DNA of 64,000 nt, from the NCBI GenBank assembly GCA_023447635.1, contig JAEXNA010000040.1, positions 51,731 through 115,730 on the forward strand, in the 5' to 3' direction. Shown piece by piece: positions 45,979 through 54,144 of the stretch. A model generated the notes under the pieces. It made no database searches. It saw only the letters and a list, made by a program, of their open reading frames with translations, and was not told the origin of the DNA. The position numbers were made by a program, and so were the translations under genes. The DNA is from Vulcanimicrobiota bacterium (GTDB lineage Bacteria > Vulcanimicrobiota > Xenobia > Xenobiales > JADMJV01). The first letter of the stretch is position 1; every line of letters begins with the position of its first letter.

Positions 45979-46062
45979 TCGCCCTATTCACGCCATTCAA
46001 GCGGTGTACATTCGCTGAAAACGAGCCTGCCCAAAGTACACTGACTCCCACCAAAGTACACT
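45951..46062. repeat. AGTACACT repeat cluster 1
   Basis: AGTACACT occurs at 45,951, 45,960, 46,035 and 46,055, with an inverted variant (GGTGTACA) at 46,004. A related GGTGCACT lies at 45,675. The copies lie between the primase-helicase gene and the next leftward gene. They look like regulator or replication-initiator sites. Confidence 0.65.
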
Positions 46063-46066
46063 AACC

Positions 46067-48643
46067 TCACTGAAACAGCAGACTTTGAGCAGCGCTGACT
46101 GCGTCGGCAGGGGCCTTAGCAATTCCGCTGATGGTGAAAATGGGTCCTCGACTCGAGCGAGCCCCTTTGGTGACCGACACCCCTTTGTACTCAAGAAGCG
46201 GTGCGGCCTGAGTGATCCGCCTGGTCAGCTTATGACCCGTCGTTGGCCAGAAGTCCTCACCATAAGCGCTGGGTGGCTGAAGGGTCGCAAGCAAATCCAT
46301 CATCGTTCCAGACCAGGTGCCCGCCCGCTCTTGTAGGTCTATGACGGCCAAAGCAACTCGGTCCTTCCATAGTGCCTGCTCGTAGAGTTCGTTCCTAGAG
46401 GTCGAGAGATACTCCGTCGCCTCACCAGATGGCCAGGGAAGGCCCGTTTCACTCGCCAGCATGAAGCGAGCAAAGTCAACGTTCCGGACCTGGGGGAGGG
46501 GGGTCTTGTCCAGGTTTGCTAGACCGGCGCAGAAAGCGTCGAGAATCCCACCCAGGACCTGCGGGCGAATACGCTTGGCGATCGCCCAGACCTCCCGCTC
46601 TTCCCTGCGTTCCGAATCCTTGATCGGCTCAAGAGTGACCAGGGCGGCCCGGCTGGCCAAGTCCGCCCGGTCCACAATCCCTTCAATACCCGAGATGATG
46701 ACGGGATTCTTAACCGTCAGCTCGACCTCATCGCCTGCAGTGTAGAGAGCCCTCTTCTTGATAGAACTGCCTGTCGCGACCTGACACAAGAAGTCGGACA
46801 TCTCAGGCTTGATACGGTCCACGTTGTCGTAACAAACCAGGTGGGCAGCGTTACAGTTGACAGCGACATCCTCCTTCGATTTCGGCATATCGCCAATCAG
46901 CGAGCTAATGCTGGTCGGATCCACCATGTACTTCAGAATTCGCGCTGCGGCGCTCTTGGCCGAACCAGCCCTTCCTTCGAAGACCAACAGCGGGTAGGAG
47001 AACTCCGTTCGCAAGATACCCACAAGAAAAGCGATAAGGAACTTGAGAACCGTTCCGCGAGCGTTCAGTACCTCGCCCAACAGCATCACATCTCCACCGG
47101 GGATAGGATCGGGCAGCGCCGCCGGCAACTCAGCTCTACCGTTGCCGACGACCTTTCGTCTCCAGTACAGGCCTGGGGGGCTGTCCACAATCTTCCAGCC
47201 CTCAGCCGTCATCTCAACGATTTTCCCGTCGTGACGACATAGATCAAGGTAGTGACGACCGCGAAAGTGGGCCAGACGTCGGTGGACCTGAGCGAAAGGC
47301 CCAAAATTGCGGGCTTCGGCCCTCTTGCTCACAAGAATTTGCTTCCTCATCTCAGGCGACGGGGGATCTCCACCACCAGACCCTTCGAGCGCCAACAGAA
47401 GCTTCTCCTCGGCGTCTTGGCCATTGAGATCGCAGGCCGTTCCGTCTCGCGAAGCCAGGTACGCAGTGCCATTCTCTGAAAAGAACGCGAACTTTGTCCC
47501 GACAAAAGCCCTCAGACGCCGGTAGGTCGAGACCGGATTTTCCTCCGTCTCGTTCTTCTTCGGTGGAAGTTGGCCCAAGGTCGTAGCCACCTTGGTCAGG
47601 TAGGTGTCGACGTCAGACCCACGCAGTTCGAAGAGCTCGGCCCCAGCACGAAGCGCGTCGTCAGCGCCTTTCGGGGTCTCGCCTTCCACGTAGGTATCCC
47701 CGCGGTTCCAGAGCGTAAGTCCCACCTCGTAACCCGCTTCTCGCAGCCGGTCAACCGTGGCTCGAAGTGACGCGAAAACCATGTTCTTTTTACCGTCGGG
47801 TTTCTTTTCAGCATGGTCGGCGTCAAAGGCTAACAGGACCTCTCTCGCCGCCACGTTCCTGAGCAGCTCCAGCGCAGGCTCGATGCTGCTGACCCCAGGC
47901 AGACCAACAGCCATGGTCTTTAGCTGCTTGGCTAGCGCCAATGCCTTGAACGCGCCCTCGGTCACTACGACCAGGCCGGTCGTGCCGGCGTCGCCGGCGA
48001 TGTACGGAGCCTGCACCGAGGGCCCCCCTTTCCCCCCAGAGCTGAACCAGTAGTATTTGCTGCCGGTGGTCTTGTCCGGTCGAATCTGTAGAGCAACGAT
48101 GGCTTCCGCATCAAAATGCGGGATGATGAGTCCAGGCCCGCGGGCCTGGTAGCTTAGCTTCCCACCCTTCCCGGCAAAGAATCCGGGAACACCGAGCAGC
48201 AGCTCCTCACCGAACTCCGTCTCGAGCTGGCCCAAAACTCGCGAGCAGTCCGCCGGGCGAGGCAGACGGCCGAAGCGCAGGCGCGTAACCTGCTCGAGTT
48301 CCAATCCCCTCTCACGGGCAAGCTCCTCGGCTGCCTTGGGGCCGATCGGGCAGAGCTCGAGCAGTCGAGAGTACACCCGGTCGATTTGCCCTGATGTTGC
48401 GCGGGAGGGCGTGGGCGGTTGTGGGGCCGCTGAGGACGGAGCGGCCGCGTCCAGGAACCACAGGCGGTAAACACCCGTGGCGTCTTGCTGCTCTTCCTTC
48501 CAGCTCCCGTCCGTCAAACGGGACTCCCCGGGCCAGTAGCAGCGTCCAGCCCGGCCATCATCGCGAATGTGGCAGCGGCGGTCGTGGCCACAGGCCGGGC
48601 AGGGGTTGTTCTTCGTGGCCTTCGGCCACTTACCCGCGGCCAC
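46067..48643 (-). CDS. phage primase-helicase
   Basis: The 858-residue product has an N-terminal zinc finger (CPACGHDRRC...GRCYW). A TOPRIM-like domain (about 215-285: VVVTEGAFKALALA, LLAFDAD) gives primase or DUF3854-type function. The C-terminal ATPase has Walker A GRAGSAKS (about 555) and Walker B-like LVCYDNVD. It should unwind and prime phage DNA. GTG start directly after a 21-codon ORF. Confidence 0.88.
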   Translation of the reverse strand: MAAGKWPKATKNNPCPACGHDRRCHIRDDGRAGRCYWPGESRLTDGSWKEEQQDATGVYRLWFLDAAAPSSAAPQPPTPSRATSGQIDRVYSRLLELCPIGPKAAEELARERGLELEQVTRLRFGRLPRPADCSRVLGQLETEFGEELLLGVPGFFAGKGGKLSYQARGPGLIIPHFDAEAIVALQIRPDKTTGSKYYWFSSGGKGGPSVQAPYIAGDAGTTGLVVVTEGAFKALALAKQLKTMAVGLPGVSSIEPALELLRNVAAREVLLAFDADHAEKKPDGKKNMVFASLRATVDRLREAGYEVGLTLWNRGDTYVEGETPKGADDALRAGAELFELRGSDVDTYLTKVATTLGQLPPKKNETEENPVSTYRRLRAFVGTKFAFFSENGTAYLASRDGTACDLNGQDAEEKLLLALEGSGGGDPPSPEMRKQILVSKRAEARNFGPFAQVHRRLAHFRGRHYLDLCRHDGKIVEMTAEGWKIVDSPPGLYWRRKVVGNGRAELPAALPDPIPGGDVMLLGEVLNARGTVLKFLIAFLVGILRTEFSYPLLVFEGRAGSAKSAAARILKYMVDPTSISSLIGDMPKSKEDVAVNCNAAHLVCYDNVDRIKPEMSDFLCQVATGSSIKKRALYTAGDEVELTVKNPVIISGIEGIVDRADLASRAALVTLEPIKDSERREEREVWAIAKRIRPQVLGGILDAFCAGLANLDKTPLPQVRNVDFARFMLASETGLPWPSGEATEYLSTSRNELYEQALWKDRVALAVIDLQERAGTWSGTMMDLLATLQPPSAYGEDFWPTTGHKLTRRITQAAPLLEYKGVSVTKGARSSRGPIFTISGIAKAPADAVSAAQSLLFQ

Positions 48644-48709
48644 CTAAAACCACCTCGTCGACGAGATCGAGCGACGGATGTCCCTCATGATGTATGTGAA
48701 TGGAGCCAT
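48644..48709 (-). CDS. 21-codon ORF coupled to the primase gene
   Basis: ATG 48,709 has an AAGGGGGG ribosome-site-like run upstream. The ORF (MAPFTYIMRDIRRSISSTRW) stops at a TAG that directly touches the primase GTG. It may be a leader peptide for translational coupling. The region 48,710-48,826 holds one hairpin (48,758-48,780) and no gene. Confidence 0.35.
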   Translation of the reverse strand: MAPFTYIMRDIRRSISSTRWF

Positions 48710-48826
48710 GACAGGGCCCCCCTTTCGTGTCGTGGTTATTTCTGGTTAGAAATGAAGTCGCCGAGAGCTGGTCTCGGCGATTCGGGTCATTCGGATGCAG
48801 CTCAGCGGCTTAGCAGGGGAACCAGG

Positions 48827-49234
48827 TCACTCCGCTTCGGGGCTAGGCTGCGGGGCGGGATCATGGCTGCTCAGAGGAGTGTTCTCCGCGAAGGGGTCCT
48901 TGATGAAGGGGAACTCCGACCGGATTACGGCGAACACGCCGCGATAGTAGGTCCGCTCGAAGCAGAAGTGGTTGGCCTCGAAAGCCTGGACCACGGCCGG
49001 GCCCCGAAATCCAAGCTTATGGAAAGCGGCCAAGGCGAACAGCATGTTCTCCCCGTGGACGCCGCGTTTCCCGAGCTGGACGATCACTTCATCAATGATC
49101 TTCCGCGCCTTGGCGTCGCCTTCGGACAAGGCATTTAGCACCTGCTCGAAATCCGCTTCGTTCATGAACTGCCGCCGAGGGGCGATGGCCGAGAGGTCGC
49201 CTCTGAGAATATCAACGAGGTCTATGAGTTTCAT
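48827..49234 (-). CDS. phage protein of unknown function
   Basis: The 135-residue helical product (KLIDLVDILRGDLSA; ADFEQVLNALSEGDAKARK). The ATG at 49,234 has AGGAGA upstream and overlaps the preceding gene's stop (ATGA). No family is recognised. Confidence 0.7.
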   Translation of the reverse strand: MKLIDLVDILRGDLSAIAPRRQFMNEADFEQVLNALSEGDAKARKIIDEVIVQLGKRGVHGENMLFALAAFHKLGFRGPAVVQAFEANHFCFERTYYRGVFAVIRSEFPFIKDPFAENTPLSSHDPAPQPSPEAE

Positions 49235-49551
49235 CGTGTCTCCTGTGGGTCTTTGTGTGTAGGGCAAGCCGCGAGCAAACGCTCGTAGTCTGCCAATAAA
49301 TCGGGCAACACGCTGATCGCGAGTTCGACCAGGTGCGCGTCTGCAGTCTTGAAAAAGCCGGCGATGTGGTGCCTCCGGAATGACGTGGGTTTAGCGCGTC
49401 TGCTGCGCTGGCGCTGACCAAGCTCTTCCCAAGAAATAAGGATGGCGAGATCTGGCTGCCGGTCGAACGGCTTCGCCTCCCATCTGCCCGGGGTACGCTG
49501 CTCGAGCAGTTCGCGCAGCGCAGCCACGCTGGCGACCAGAGACTCCGTCAC
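49231..49551 (-). CDS. phage protein of unknown function
   Basis: The 106-residue product (ALRELLEQRTPGRWEAKPFD; AGFFKTADAHLVELAISVLP). The GTG at 49,551 overlaps the upstream stop (GTGA). The pattern resembles small phage proteins of the DUF-type that assess dNTP or DNA, but no match is certain. Confidence 0.68.
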   Translation of the reverse strand: MTESLVASVAALRELLEQRTPGRWEAKPFDRQPDLAILISWEELGQRQRSRRAKPTSFRRHHIAGFFKTADAHLVELAISVLPDLLADYERLLAACPTHKDPQETR

Positions 49552-50018
49552 AGCGCCCCTCGCAGATGCTCTTCCGCTGCGGCCCAAGTCGCGAACGAGG
49601 GCTCGATGTCGTTGGCCTCGCCAACGACCAACGCTTCGAATCGTCCGTCGGCGAGTTCGTTGATGGCGCCGAGATAGCGACCTCGCGAATCGGTGACTGC
49701 CCGGCTGGCCAGGCCGCTGCTGACCGTCACACTATGCGACCGCAGAACATCCGGCCGGATGAGTTCTTCTGTGGCCTCATCGGCCACCATGTTCAGCATC
49801 CGAGCCGCGCTCGAGCCCGCCCGTGTGTAGAGATTGAAGAGACGTTCGCCCACATATCCGCGTGACGAGAGCAGGAGCAGGTACAAGCAGGCGGCATCCT
49901 CGCTCACATCGTTGGCGGCAAACATCTCGAGAGCTTCCAGCATGACTCGTAGGCTTCCAGGGTGACCGGCCGAGATGGACTCGACCCAGCCGGTGAACCG
50001 AGGGTTAGCCCTGCCCAT
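49548..50018 (-). CDS. phage protein of unknown function
   Basis: The 156-residue, mainly helical product (LRVMLEALEMFAANDVSEDA; SAARMLNMVADEATEELI). It overlaps the next gene upstream by 14 bases. No family is recognised. Confidence 0.68.
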   Translation of the reverse strand: MGRANPRFTGWVESISAGHPGSLRVMLEALEMFAANDVSEDAACLYLLLLSSRGYVGERLFNLYTRAGSSAARMLNMVADEATEELIRPDVLRSHSVTVSSGLASRAVTDSRGRYLGAINELADGRFEALVVGEANDIEPSFATWAAAEEHLRGAL

Positions 50019-50259
50019 TGGCTTTGTCCCTCGTTCTAACGTATCTGGTAAGGTCCGTCGCGTAGACCTTCCGCCGGCGTTTGCCGTCCACGATGGTTCG
50101 TAGTCCTTGCCGTCCGTCCGTCCGCTCGTAAAGGATAGCGGCTTTGCCCAGCTCTTTGTGGACGCGATGCACGTCGGGCATTTTTCGACTCACGCGGCCA
50201 GGGGTGGCTCGCGGGACTTTTTGCAGATAGCGCGCGGCTTCGTGCAGGGTGAGAAGCAT
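50005..50259 (-). CDS. small HTH protein, excisionase-like
   Basis: The 84-residue product's MLLTLHEAARYLQK resembles the first helices of excisionase/AlpA-type winged helices, and a basic wing (DGKRRRKVYATDL) follows. ATG 50,259 has GGAGG 8 bases upstream; a further ATG lies at 50,274. It could be the excisionase or an early regulator. Confidence 0.6.
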   Translation of the reverse strand: MLLTLHEAARYLQKVPRATPGRVSRKMPDVHRVHKELGKAAILYERTDGRQGLRTIVDGKRRRKVYATDLTRYVRTRDKANGQG

Positions 50260-50327
50260 CAGGTTGACCTCCATGTTTGTCTGGTGGTAGCCTGGGGATA
50301 GTCATCAGGCCCCCAGGCCCGAAACAT

Positions 50328-50363
50328 GGAGCCTCCCCGGTGTGTCCGCATCGGGGAGGCTCC
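50328..50363. terminator. hairpin between leftward early genes
   Basis: The 12-bp stem GGAGCCTCCCCG / CGGGGAGGCTCC is followed on the plus strand by ATTTTAT and on the minus strand by ATGTTTCG. Confidence 0.55.
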
Positions 50364-50366
50364 ATT

Positions 50367-50630
50367 TTATGCGGCGTCAGCGTAGGCTTCCACGCATCCA
50401 TAGGTCGGCCGCAGCCTGGCGCGAAAGTCGACGAACTCGATGTTCGACTGGGAGTTGGGCCGGAGCTGGTGAGCGATCTCCTCGTTCTCACGCTGGAGCT
50501 CGAGATCGCGGGTACGGCAGGCCTCGGCCTGGAGTAGGTGCGTCCGGCGGGCAGAGCGCAGCGCGATCTGCTGGTCCATGTTGGCGAGCTGCCGCTCTAC
50601 GAGGTCTACGTTCTTGGGTTTGAATGTCAT
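50367..50630 (-). CDS. small phage protein with coiled coil
   Basis: The 87-residue product (VDLVERQLANMDQQIALRSA; LELQRENEEIAHQL) is largely coiled coil. ATG 50,630 has AAAGGGA upstream. It is probably the first gene of the leftward early operon. No family is recognised. Confidence 0.65.
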   Translation of the reverse strand: MTFKPKNVDLVERQLANMDQQIALRSARRTHLLQAEACRTRDLELQRENEEIAHQLRPNSQSNIEFVDFRARLRPTYGCVEAYADAA

Positions 50631-50700
50631 CAGGGTCCCTTTCAAGGAATTCTTTTTTGAGTCGCTGGCACAGGGATATGGTTGGCATGGTAGGGTGACC

Positions 50701-51258
50701 TTACGAAGAGTCGAGCTCAGGCATCTGCCGGGCACCTCCTCCCCCCACTCCACCGCTTCCGGTGACCTGGCTACTCCGGGAAAAATGTCTCCTCCGACGA
50801 ATGGCGGCGATGGCTATCCCCGACAAGGTGGCCACACCAACCATAAGCAGAGGAGACGAAATGTCAGAATTTATCGGGACCAGATGGGTCCACCTCGAAG
50901 GCAAGACCTGCGTCATCAGGTCTGAGTACGGCGAAAAGTCCGCCACAATCGTAGGCGCGGAGCCGGGTGGGGTCTGGCTCGACTTCGAGGACGGCTCGCA
51001 CACGTTCTTGCCGCACTCTGAGCTTGCCTGGGCGCGTGTTTCCACCGCAGACGCCGACCCTGGCGAGGCTACCGTTCTCTGATTTAGTAGACGGCACAGC
51101 TGCTTCGCGGTTTCGAGAGCCTCTTCAGACTGTGGCGTCTGGAATCCGCGAAGCGCGTAGCAGCCCCGCAGCAGGTCCCGAGCTTTCAATCGGAGGTCCC
51201 TTACGGTCTCGCCGTAGGCCGACCAGGCGTCGCCGTAGGCCGGATCACTCTTATCCAT
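50701..51258 (-). CDS. leftward ORF coupled to the XRE repressor
   Basis: The product is up to 185 residues. ATG 51,258 overlaps the repressor stop (ATGGATAA), and the first about 60 residues are protein-like (AYGDAWSAYGETVRDLRLKA). A hydrophobic segment and RRRR near the C-terminus could be a membrane anchor. Its middle is antisense to the plus-strand gene at 50,861-51,082, so the 3' half may not be coding. Confidence 0.45.
   Translation of the reverse strand: MDKSDPAYGDAWSAYGETVRDLRLKARDLLRGCYALRGFQTPQSEEALETAKQLCRLLNQRTVASPGSASAVETRAQASSECGKNVCEPSSKSSQTPPGSAPTIVADFSPYSDLMTQVLPSRWTHLVPINSDISSPLLMVGVATLSGIAIAAIRRRRHFSRSSQVTGSGGVGGGGARQMPELDSS
50861..51082 (+). CDS. small SH3-like phage protein
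   Basis: The 73-residue product has a compact beta pattern (FIGTRWVHLEGKTCVIRS; VGAEPGGVWLDFEDGSHTF). AGGAGA lies 4-5 bases before the ATG. It lies antisense to the leftward ORF at 50,701-51,258; only one may be expressed. Confidence 0.55.
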   Translation: MSEFIGTRWVHLEGKTCVIRSEYGEKSATIVGAEPGGVWLDFEDGSHTFLPHSELAWARVSTADADPGEATVL

Positions 51259-51496
51259 CGGTTGGAACCTCGGTCGGACTGGGCTCCCGCAGCAGATCGT
51301 CAACCGTGCAGTCGAGAGCAGCTGCTAGAGCCTTAAGCCGATCAGCGCCTATCGACGACTTGCCCTTCTCGTAGCGGCCAACCATCGACCGGGTGACGCC
51401 GATACGCCTTCCGACCTCCGATTTGCTCAAGCCTCGGGATAGCCTAATCGGCTCCAGCCCGGGCATCGCCGGAGTCGACTCCTGCTCTACACTCAT
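51251..51496 (-). CDS. XRE-family repressor, CI-like
   Basis: The 81-residue single HTH domain (LSKSEVGRRIGVTRSMVGRYEKGK) has no peptidase domain. It is transcribed divergently from the second XRE gene across two similar operators. The ATG lies 7 bases after a -10 box, so the mRNA would be leaderless, like lambda cI from its maintenance promoter. Confidence 0.85.
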   Translation of the reverse strand: MSVEQESTPAMPGLEPIRLSRGLSKSEVGRRIGVTRSMVGRYEKGKSSIGADRLKALAAALDCTVDDLLREPSPTEVPTDG

Positions 51497-51503
51497 GGTT
51501 CGA

Positions 51504-51533
51504 ATTGTAGACCAATGGTCTACGCAAGGTCAA
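51504..51533 (-). promoter_or_regulatory. promoter of the XRE repressor with operator in the spacer
   Basis: On the minus strand TTGACC, an 18-base spacer and TACAAT. Operator O1 overlaps the spacer and -10 box, so the repressor can control itself. Confidence 0.65.
51507..51523. promoter_or_regulatory. operator O1
   Basis: Perfect inverted repeat GTAGACC-AAT-GGTCTAC. Confidence 0.75.
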
Positions 51534-51561
51534 GGGGTTTCAATGGTTACTCGCGTGAATT

Positions 51562-51578
51562 GTAGAGTGATGGTCGAC
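51562..51578. promoter_or_regulatory. operator O2
   Basis: GTAGAGT-GAT-GGTCGAC, a degenerate O1 copy that shares the flank GAATT. It overlaps the start of the rightward regulator. Confidence 0.65.
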
Positions 51579-52106
51579 ACGGACTTCAGAGATAGACTGA
51601 AGAGAGCTCGGGAAGAGGCTGGCATCGGTCCAACGGAGCTAGCGCGAGTCCTAAGCGTTGATCGCTCGATGATCTACAACTACGAAAAGGGACGGAACGA
51701 GATGTCTCTTTCGATCCTGGAACGATTCGCAGCCGCGACAGGCAAACCCGTCGAGTGGTTCCTTGGAACTGGAGACGAGCCCCTCAACACGAAAGCTGCG
51801 CTCTCCGTAGTGGTACGTGCCGTGGAGGATAACGAGCGGCTTAGGTCTCGCGTGTCTGAGCTCGAGTCAGAGGTCCAGGACCTTCGCGCCCAGCTGGCCA
51901 TCGTAGCTAGCCCGTCGGCTCGAACTGACTTTCCCCAGTCTCGCGAGGACGTCGCCGACGGCCCCAGCCGAAGTCGGGATACCCAACCCGAATCGTCCGC
52001 GCCAAAGCCCGCGCGTCACGGTCAAGGGAAGATCTCTCGCCAGGGGTTCCGCCGCTCTCCCGGCCCGAGCTCACGTTCGGATGATTCGGAGCAAGCCACA
52101 TCTTGA
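51570..52106 (+). CDS. XRE-family regulator with coiled coil, Cro-like position
   Basis: The product (178 residues from ATG 51,570) has an HTH at about 5-60 (ELARVLSVDRSMIYNYEKGR), a coiled coil (RLRSRVSELESEVQDLRAQL) and a Ser/Pro/Arg-rich tail. An ATG at 51,543 with AAGGGG upstream is an alternative, but the extra residues would come from operator-like DNA. Confidence 0.8.
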   Translation: MVDTDFRDRLKRAREEAGIGPTELARVLSVDRSMIYNYEKGRNEMSLSILERFAAATGKPVEWFLGTGDEPLNTKAALSVVVRAVEDNERLRSRVSELESEVQDLRAQLAIVASPSARTDFPQSREDVADGPSRSRDTQPESSAPKPARHGQGKISRQGFRRSPGPSSRSDDSEQATS

Positions 52107-52217
52107 CATCCGGACGCAACCACAAGAACAACCAACCACAACCTCCGCGCCGGAAGGATAGCCTTTCATCGCACGTCTCATCAGTGACTGGCGTCACCCA
52201 CGAGAGGGGACAATAAG

Positions 52218-53129
52218 GTGCCGCTCCTACGCTATCGCTTCCCCAAGAGCTCCTCGAAGAGGCTCCCAGAGGCGCAAACCGCCGCAGAGGCAACCCGATG
52301 GTGCCGCGAGGATGAAGGTTGCTTCTGGATAGAGTTCCCCGATGGCGAATTCCCCAATGAGTCCTTCAAAGTACTTGAATCGCTATCGAAAAGCTGGAAG
52401 GGGACAGCGTACTTTCTCGGTGAGGAGGAGGTTTCGTGTTCGGCTTGGTGGCACAAGGCTGAGCCTATTGTCGGGGAGTTGGCACCTAAGAATGTAGGCC
52501 CCGCCTGGCAAGCTGACCGGGCCTGGCTCGATTGGGAGATGCCTCAAAACTGCCTCTCTGGAGACTGGAATCGAAGATCGGCCCTCCGGGCGATCGTAGC
52601 GGTACCCGAAGAAACTGCCGCCCTCTGTCCTGTAGCGGTAGTGCTGAAGCGCGAGCAAAACGGAGAGAGTCGCCAGTGGCGTATCGGGGCTTACATTGAG
52701 CGCCAACACGTTGGCGACCTGGTCATGCTCTACGATATCTGGAGTGCAATGGAAAAGCACGGATTCGAGGAGATGCAGGTGTGCGGGATAGTCTACGGGC
52801 TGCGTCGCTTGAGGATTGGCCTTTGGCCCCTGAGAACGCTATCGCCCGGTATCTATGTGGGGGACTACCGGACTCCAAAACCCTGCCCTGAATATGATCC
52901 CAGTGTTAACGGCTACGACGCCTACGCCGCCGCTCGTAACTCAGGCCCCAGACGCCTCTCGCCCCCGCCACCGAGAGCAGTCGAACCATTAAAAATTGGA
53001 ACCAGCGAGGCCACGTCGTCAGAGGACCTGTCGCACGTATCAACGGCAGTGGCGATGGTCCTTGGTGCGGGGTGCTTGGCCGCTGCGGTACTCGCTGCGG
53101 CGGTGGCCTACATGGTGGCGTCCATATGA
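52218..53129 (+). CDS. tail-anchored protein of unknown function
   Basis: The 303-residue product has a cytoplasmic-looking N-terminal domain of about 225 residues (GCFWIEFPDGEFPNESFKVL; WRIGAYIERQHVGDLVMLYD), a Pro-rich linker and one C-terminal membrane helix (VLGAGCLAAAVLAAAVAYMV). GTG start. It lies between the regulators and the defence cargo and could block superinfection, but this is only inferred. Confidence 0.65.
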   Translation: MPLLRYRFPKSSSKRLPEAQTAAEATRWCREDEGCFWIEFPDGEFPNESFKVLESLSKSWKGTAYFLGEEEVSCSAWWHKAEPIVGELAPKNVGPAWQADRAWLDWEMPQNCLSGDWNRRSALRAIVAVPEETAALCPVAVVLKREQNGESRQWRIGAYIERQHVGDLVMLYDIWSAMEKHGFEEMQVCGIVYGLRRLRIGLWPLRTLSPGIYVGDYRTPKPCPEYDPSVNGYDAYAAARNSGPRRLSPPPPRAVEPLKIGTSEATSSEDLSHVSTAVAMVLGAGCLAAAVLAAAVAYMVASI

Positions 53130-53248
53130 AAGTGCACTTGAGTCAGTCTAAGTACACCATAAGTGCACGCCAAAGTTCACTGCTCGAAGCCAGACAGGGC
53201 AGGGCTCCGGAAGCCGTTGTGTACTTAGTGAACTTATCTAAGCTCTAA
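53126..53248 (+). CDS. 40-codon ORF over repeat cluster 2
   Basis: ATG overlaps the previous stop (ATGA), and the ORF runs to TAA at 53,246. Most of it is made of the AGTRCACT repeats, so it is probably not a real gene. Confidence 0.15.
   Translation: MKVHLSQSKYTISARQSSLLEARQGRAPEAVVYLVNLSKL
53131..53234. repeat. AGTRCACT repeat cluster 2 upstream of the defence operon
   Basis: AGTGCACT at 53,131, AGTACACC at 53,151, AGTGCACG at 53,162, AGTTCACT at 53,174, and inverted GTGTACTTAGTGAACTTA at 53,219-53,236. The last differs by one base from the minus strand of cluster 1 (GTGTACTTAGTGTACTTA). The rest of 53,249-53,370 holds no gene. Confidence 0.65.
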
Positions 53249-53370
53249 ATTTAGTTACCAAAAAGAATAAGAAAAGACCCGTGGAGATCGACCTTTGAGC
53301 CGGTTTCCAAGGACCGCCCGCCGGAGCGCCTCCGGTAACGACCAGGCCGTGTGCAGGAGGGGCGTAGGAG

Positions 53371-54144
53371 ATGTCAGTTCGCAGCCATATCGAAGCTGTA
53401 GCAAAGCGGAGTCTATTGAGCGAAGTGGAGAGAGCGGGCATAAGACGCTCGCTTGACACTTTGGAGGACAGAGTCGAGGTATACTTCGAGCGGCTAGAGG
53501 AACATTTTCCCTTCGGCTCCTTCACACGTGGCACCCTGATGCCGCGCACGATGGACGCCGACTCCGACGTAGACTACATGGTTGTCTTCGAAGACCAAGG
53601 CTACAAGCCGTCCACCTATTTGAGCTGGCTACGCCGATTTGCTGAGGCGCGCTACTCTAATTCGATCGTCGGGCAGTCGGCACCAGCCATTCGGCTGGAC
53701 CTGAACCACATCCGATTTGAGCTGGTGCCTGCCATCAAGACCTATCGCGGTCTCCAAATCCCCGCGCCGTCATCGGACTACGAAGACTGGATGCTTACTT
53801 ATCCTTACGCCTTCAAGAGTCGACTCAACGAGGTAAACGCGGGGCGCTTCTATCTGGTAAAACCGATGCTGAGAGTTCTCAAATATTGGAACTCCGTTGC
53901 GAGCTACCCGTTCCCTTCATACCCGCTCGAGGAGCTAGCCACGGAGTCTAACTTCTACAATTGTTCGAACCTTAAAGATGTGTTCTACAACGCGGTGCTT
54001 CAACTCCCCGTCTCCTACAACGATACAGCATTTCGTCGCAATGCAGTGGAGCGTGCCAAAGCCATCGTCAACAAAGCACGCGAGTACGAGCAAGATAACT
54101 GTCCTGCCTTGGCCGAGGGAGAGATTAGGAAACTCCTCCCGTGA
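53371..54144 (+). CDS. CD-NTase (SMODS-type cyclic oligonucleotide synthase)
   Basis: The 257-residue Pol-beta-type nucleotidyltransferase has GSFTRGT (Gly49-Ser50), DSDVDYMVVF with Asp66 and Asp68, and a third acidic residue Glu117 in RFELVPAI, where Asp is commoner. KPMLRVLKYWNS is typical of the helical half. CD-NTases make cyclic di- or trinucleotides on phage attack and switch on a partner effector (CBASS). It overlaps the effector gene by 4 bases (GTGA), and AGGAGG lies upstream. The sequence looks less GC-rich than the structural genes. Confidence 0.85.
   Translation: MSVRSHIEAVAKRSLLSEVERAGIRRSLDTLEDRVEVYFERLEEHFPFGSFTRGTLMPRTMDADSDVDYMVVFEDQGYKPSTYLSWLRRFAEARYSNSIVGQSAPAIRLDLNHIRFELVPAIKTYRGLQIPAPSSDYEDWMLTYPYAFKSRLNEVNAGRFYLVKPMLRVLKYWNSVASYPFPSYPLEELATESNFYNCSNLKDVFYNAVLQLPVSYNDTAFRRNAVERAKAIVNKAREYEQDNCPALAEGEIRKLLP

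Noticed and set aside
53126..53248. 40-residue gene in repeat cluster 2
   Set aside because: It is open mainly because the repeats lack stop codons; kept only as a very low-confidence ORF.
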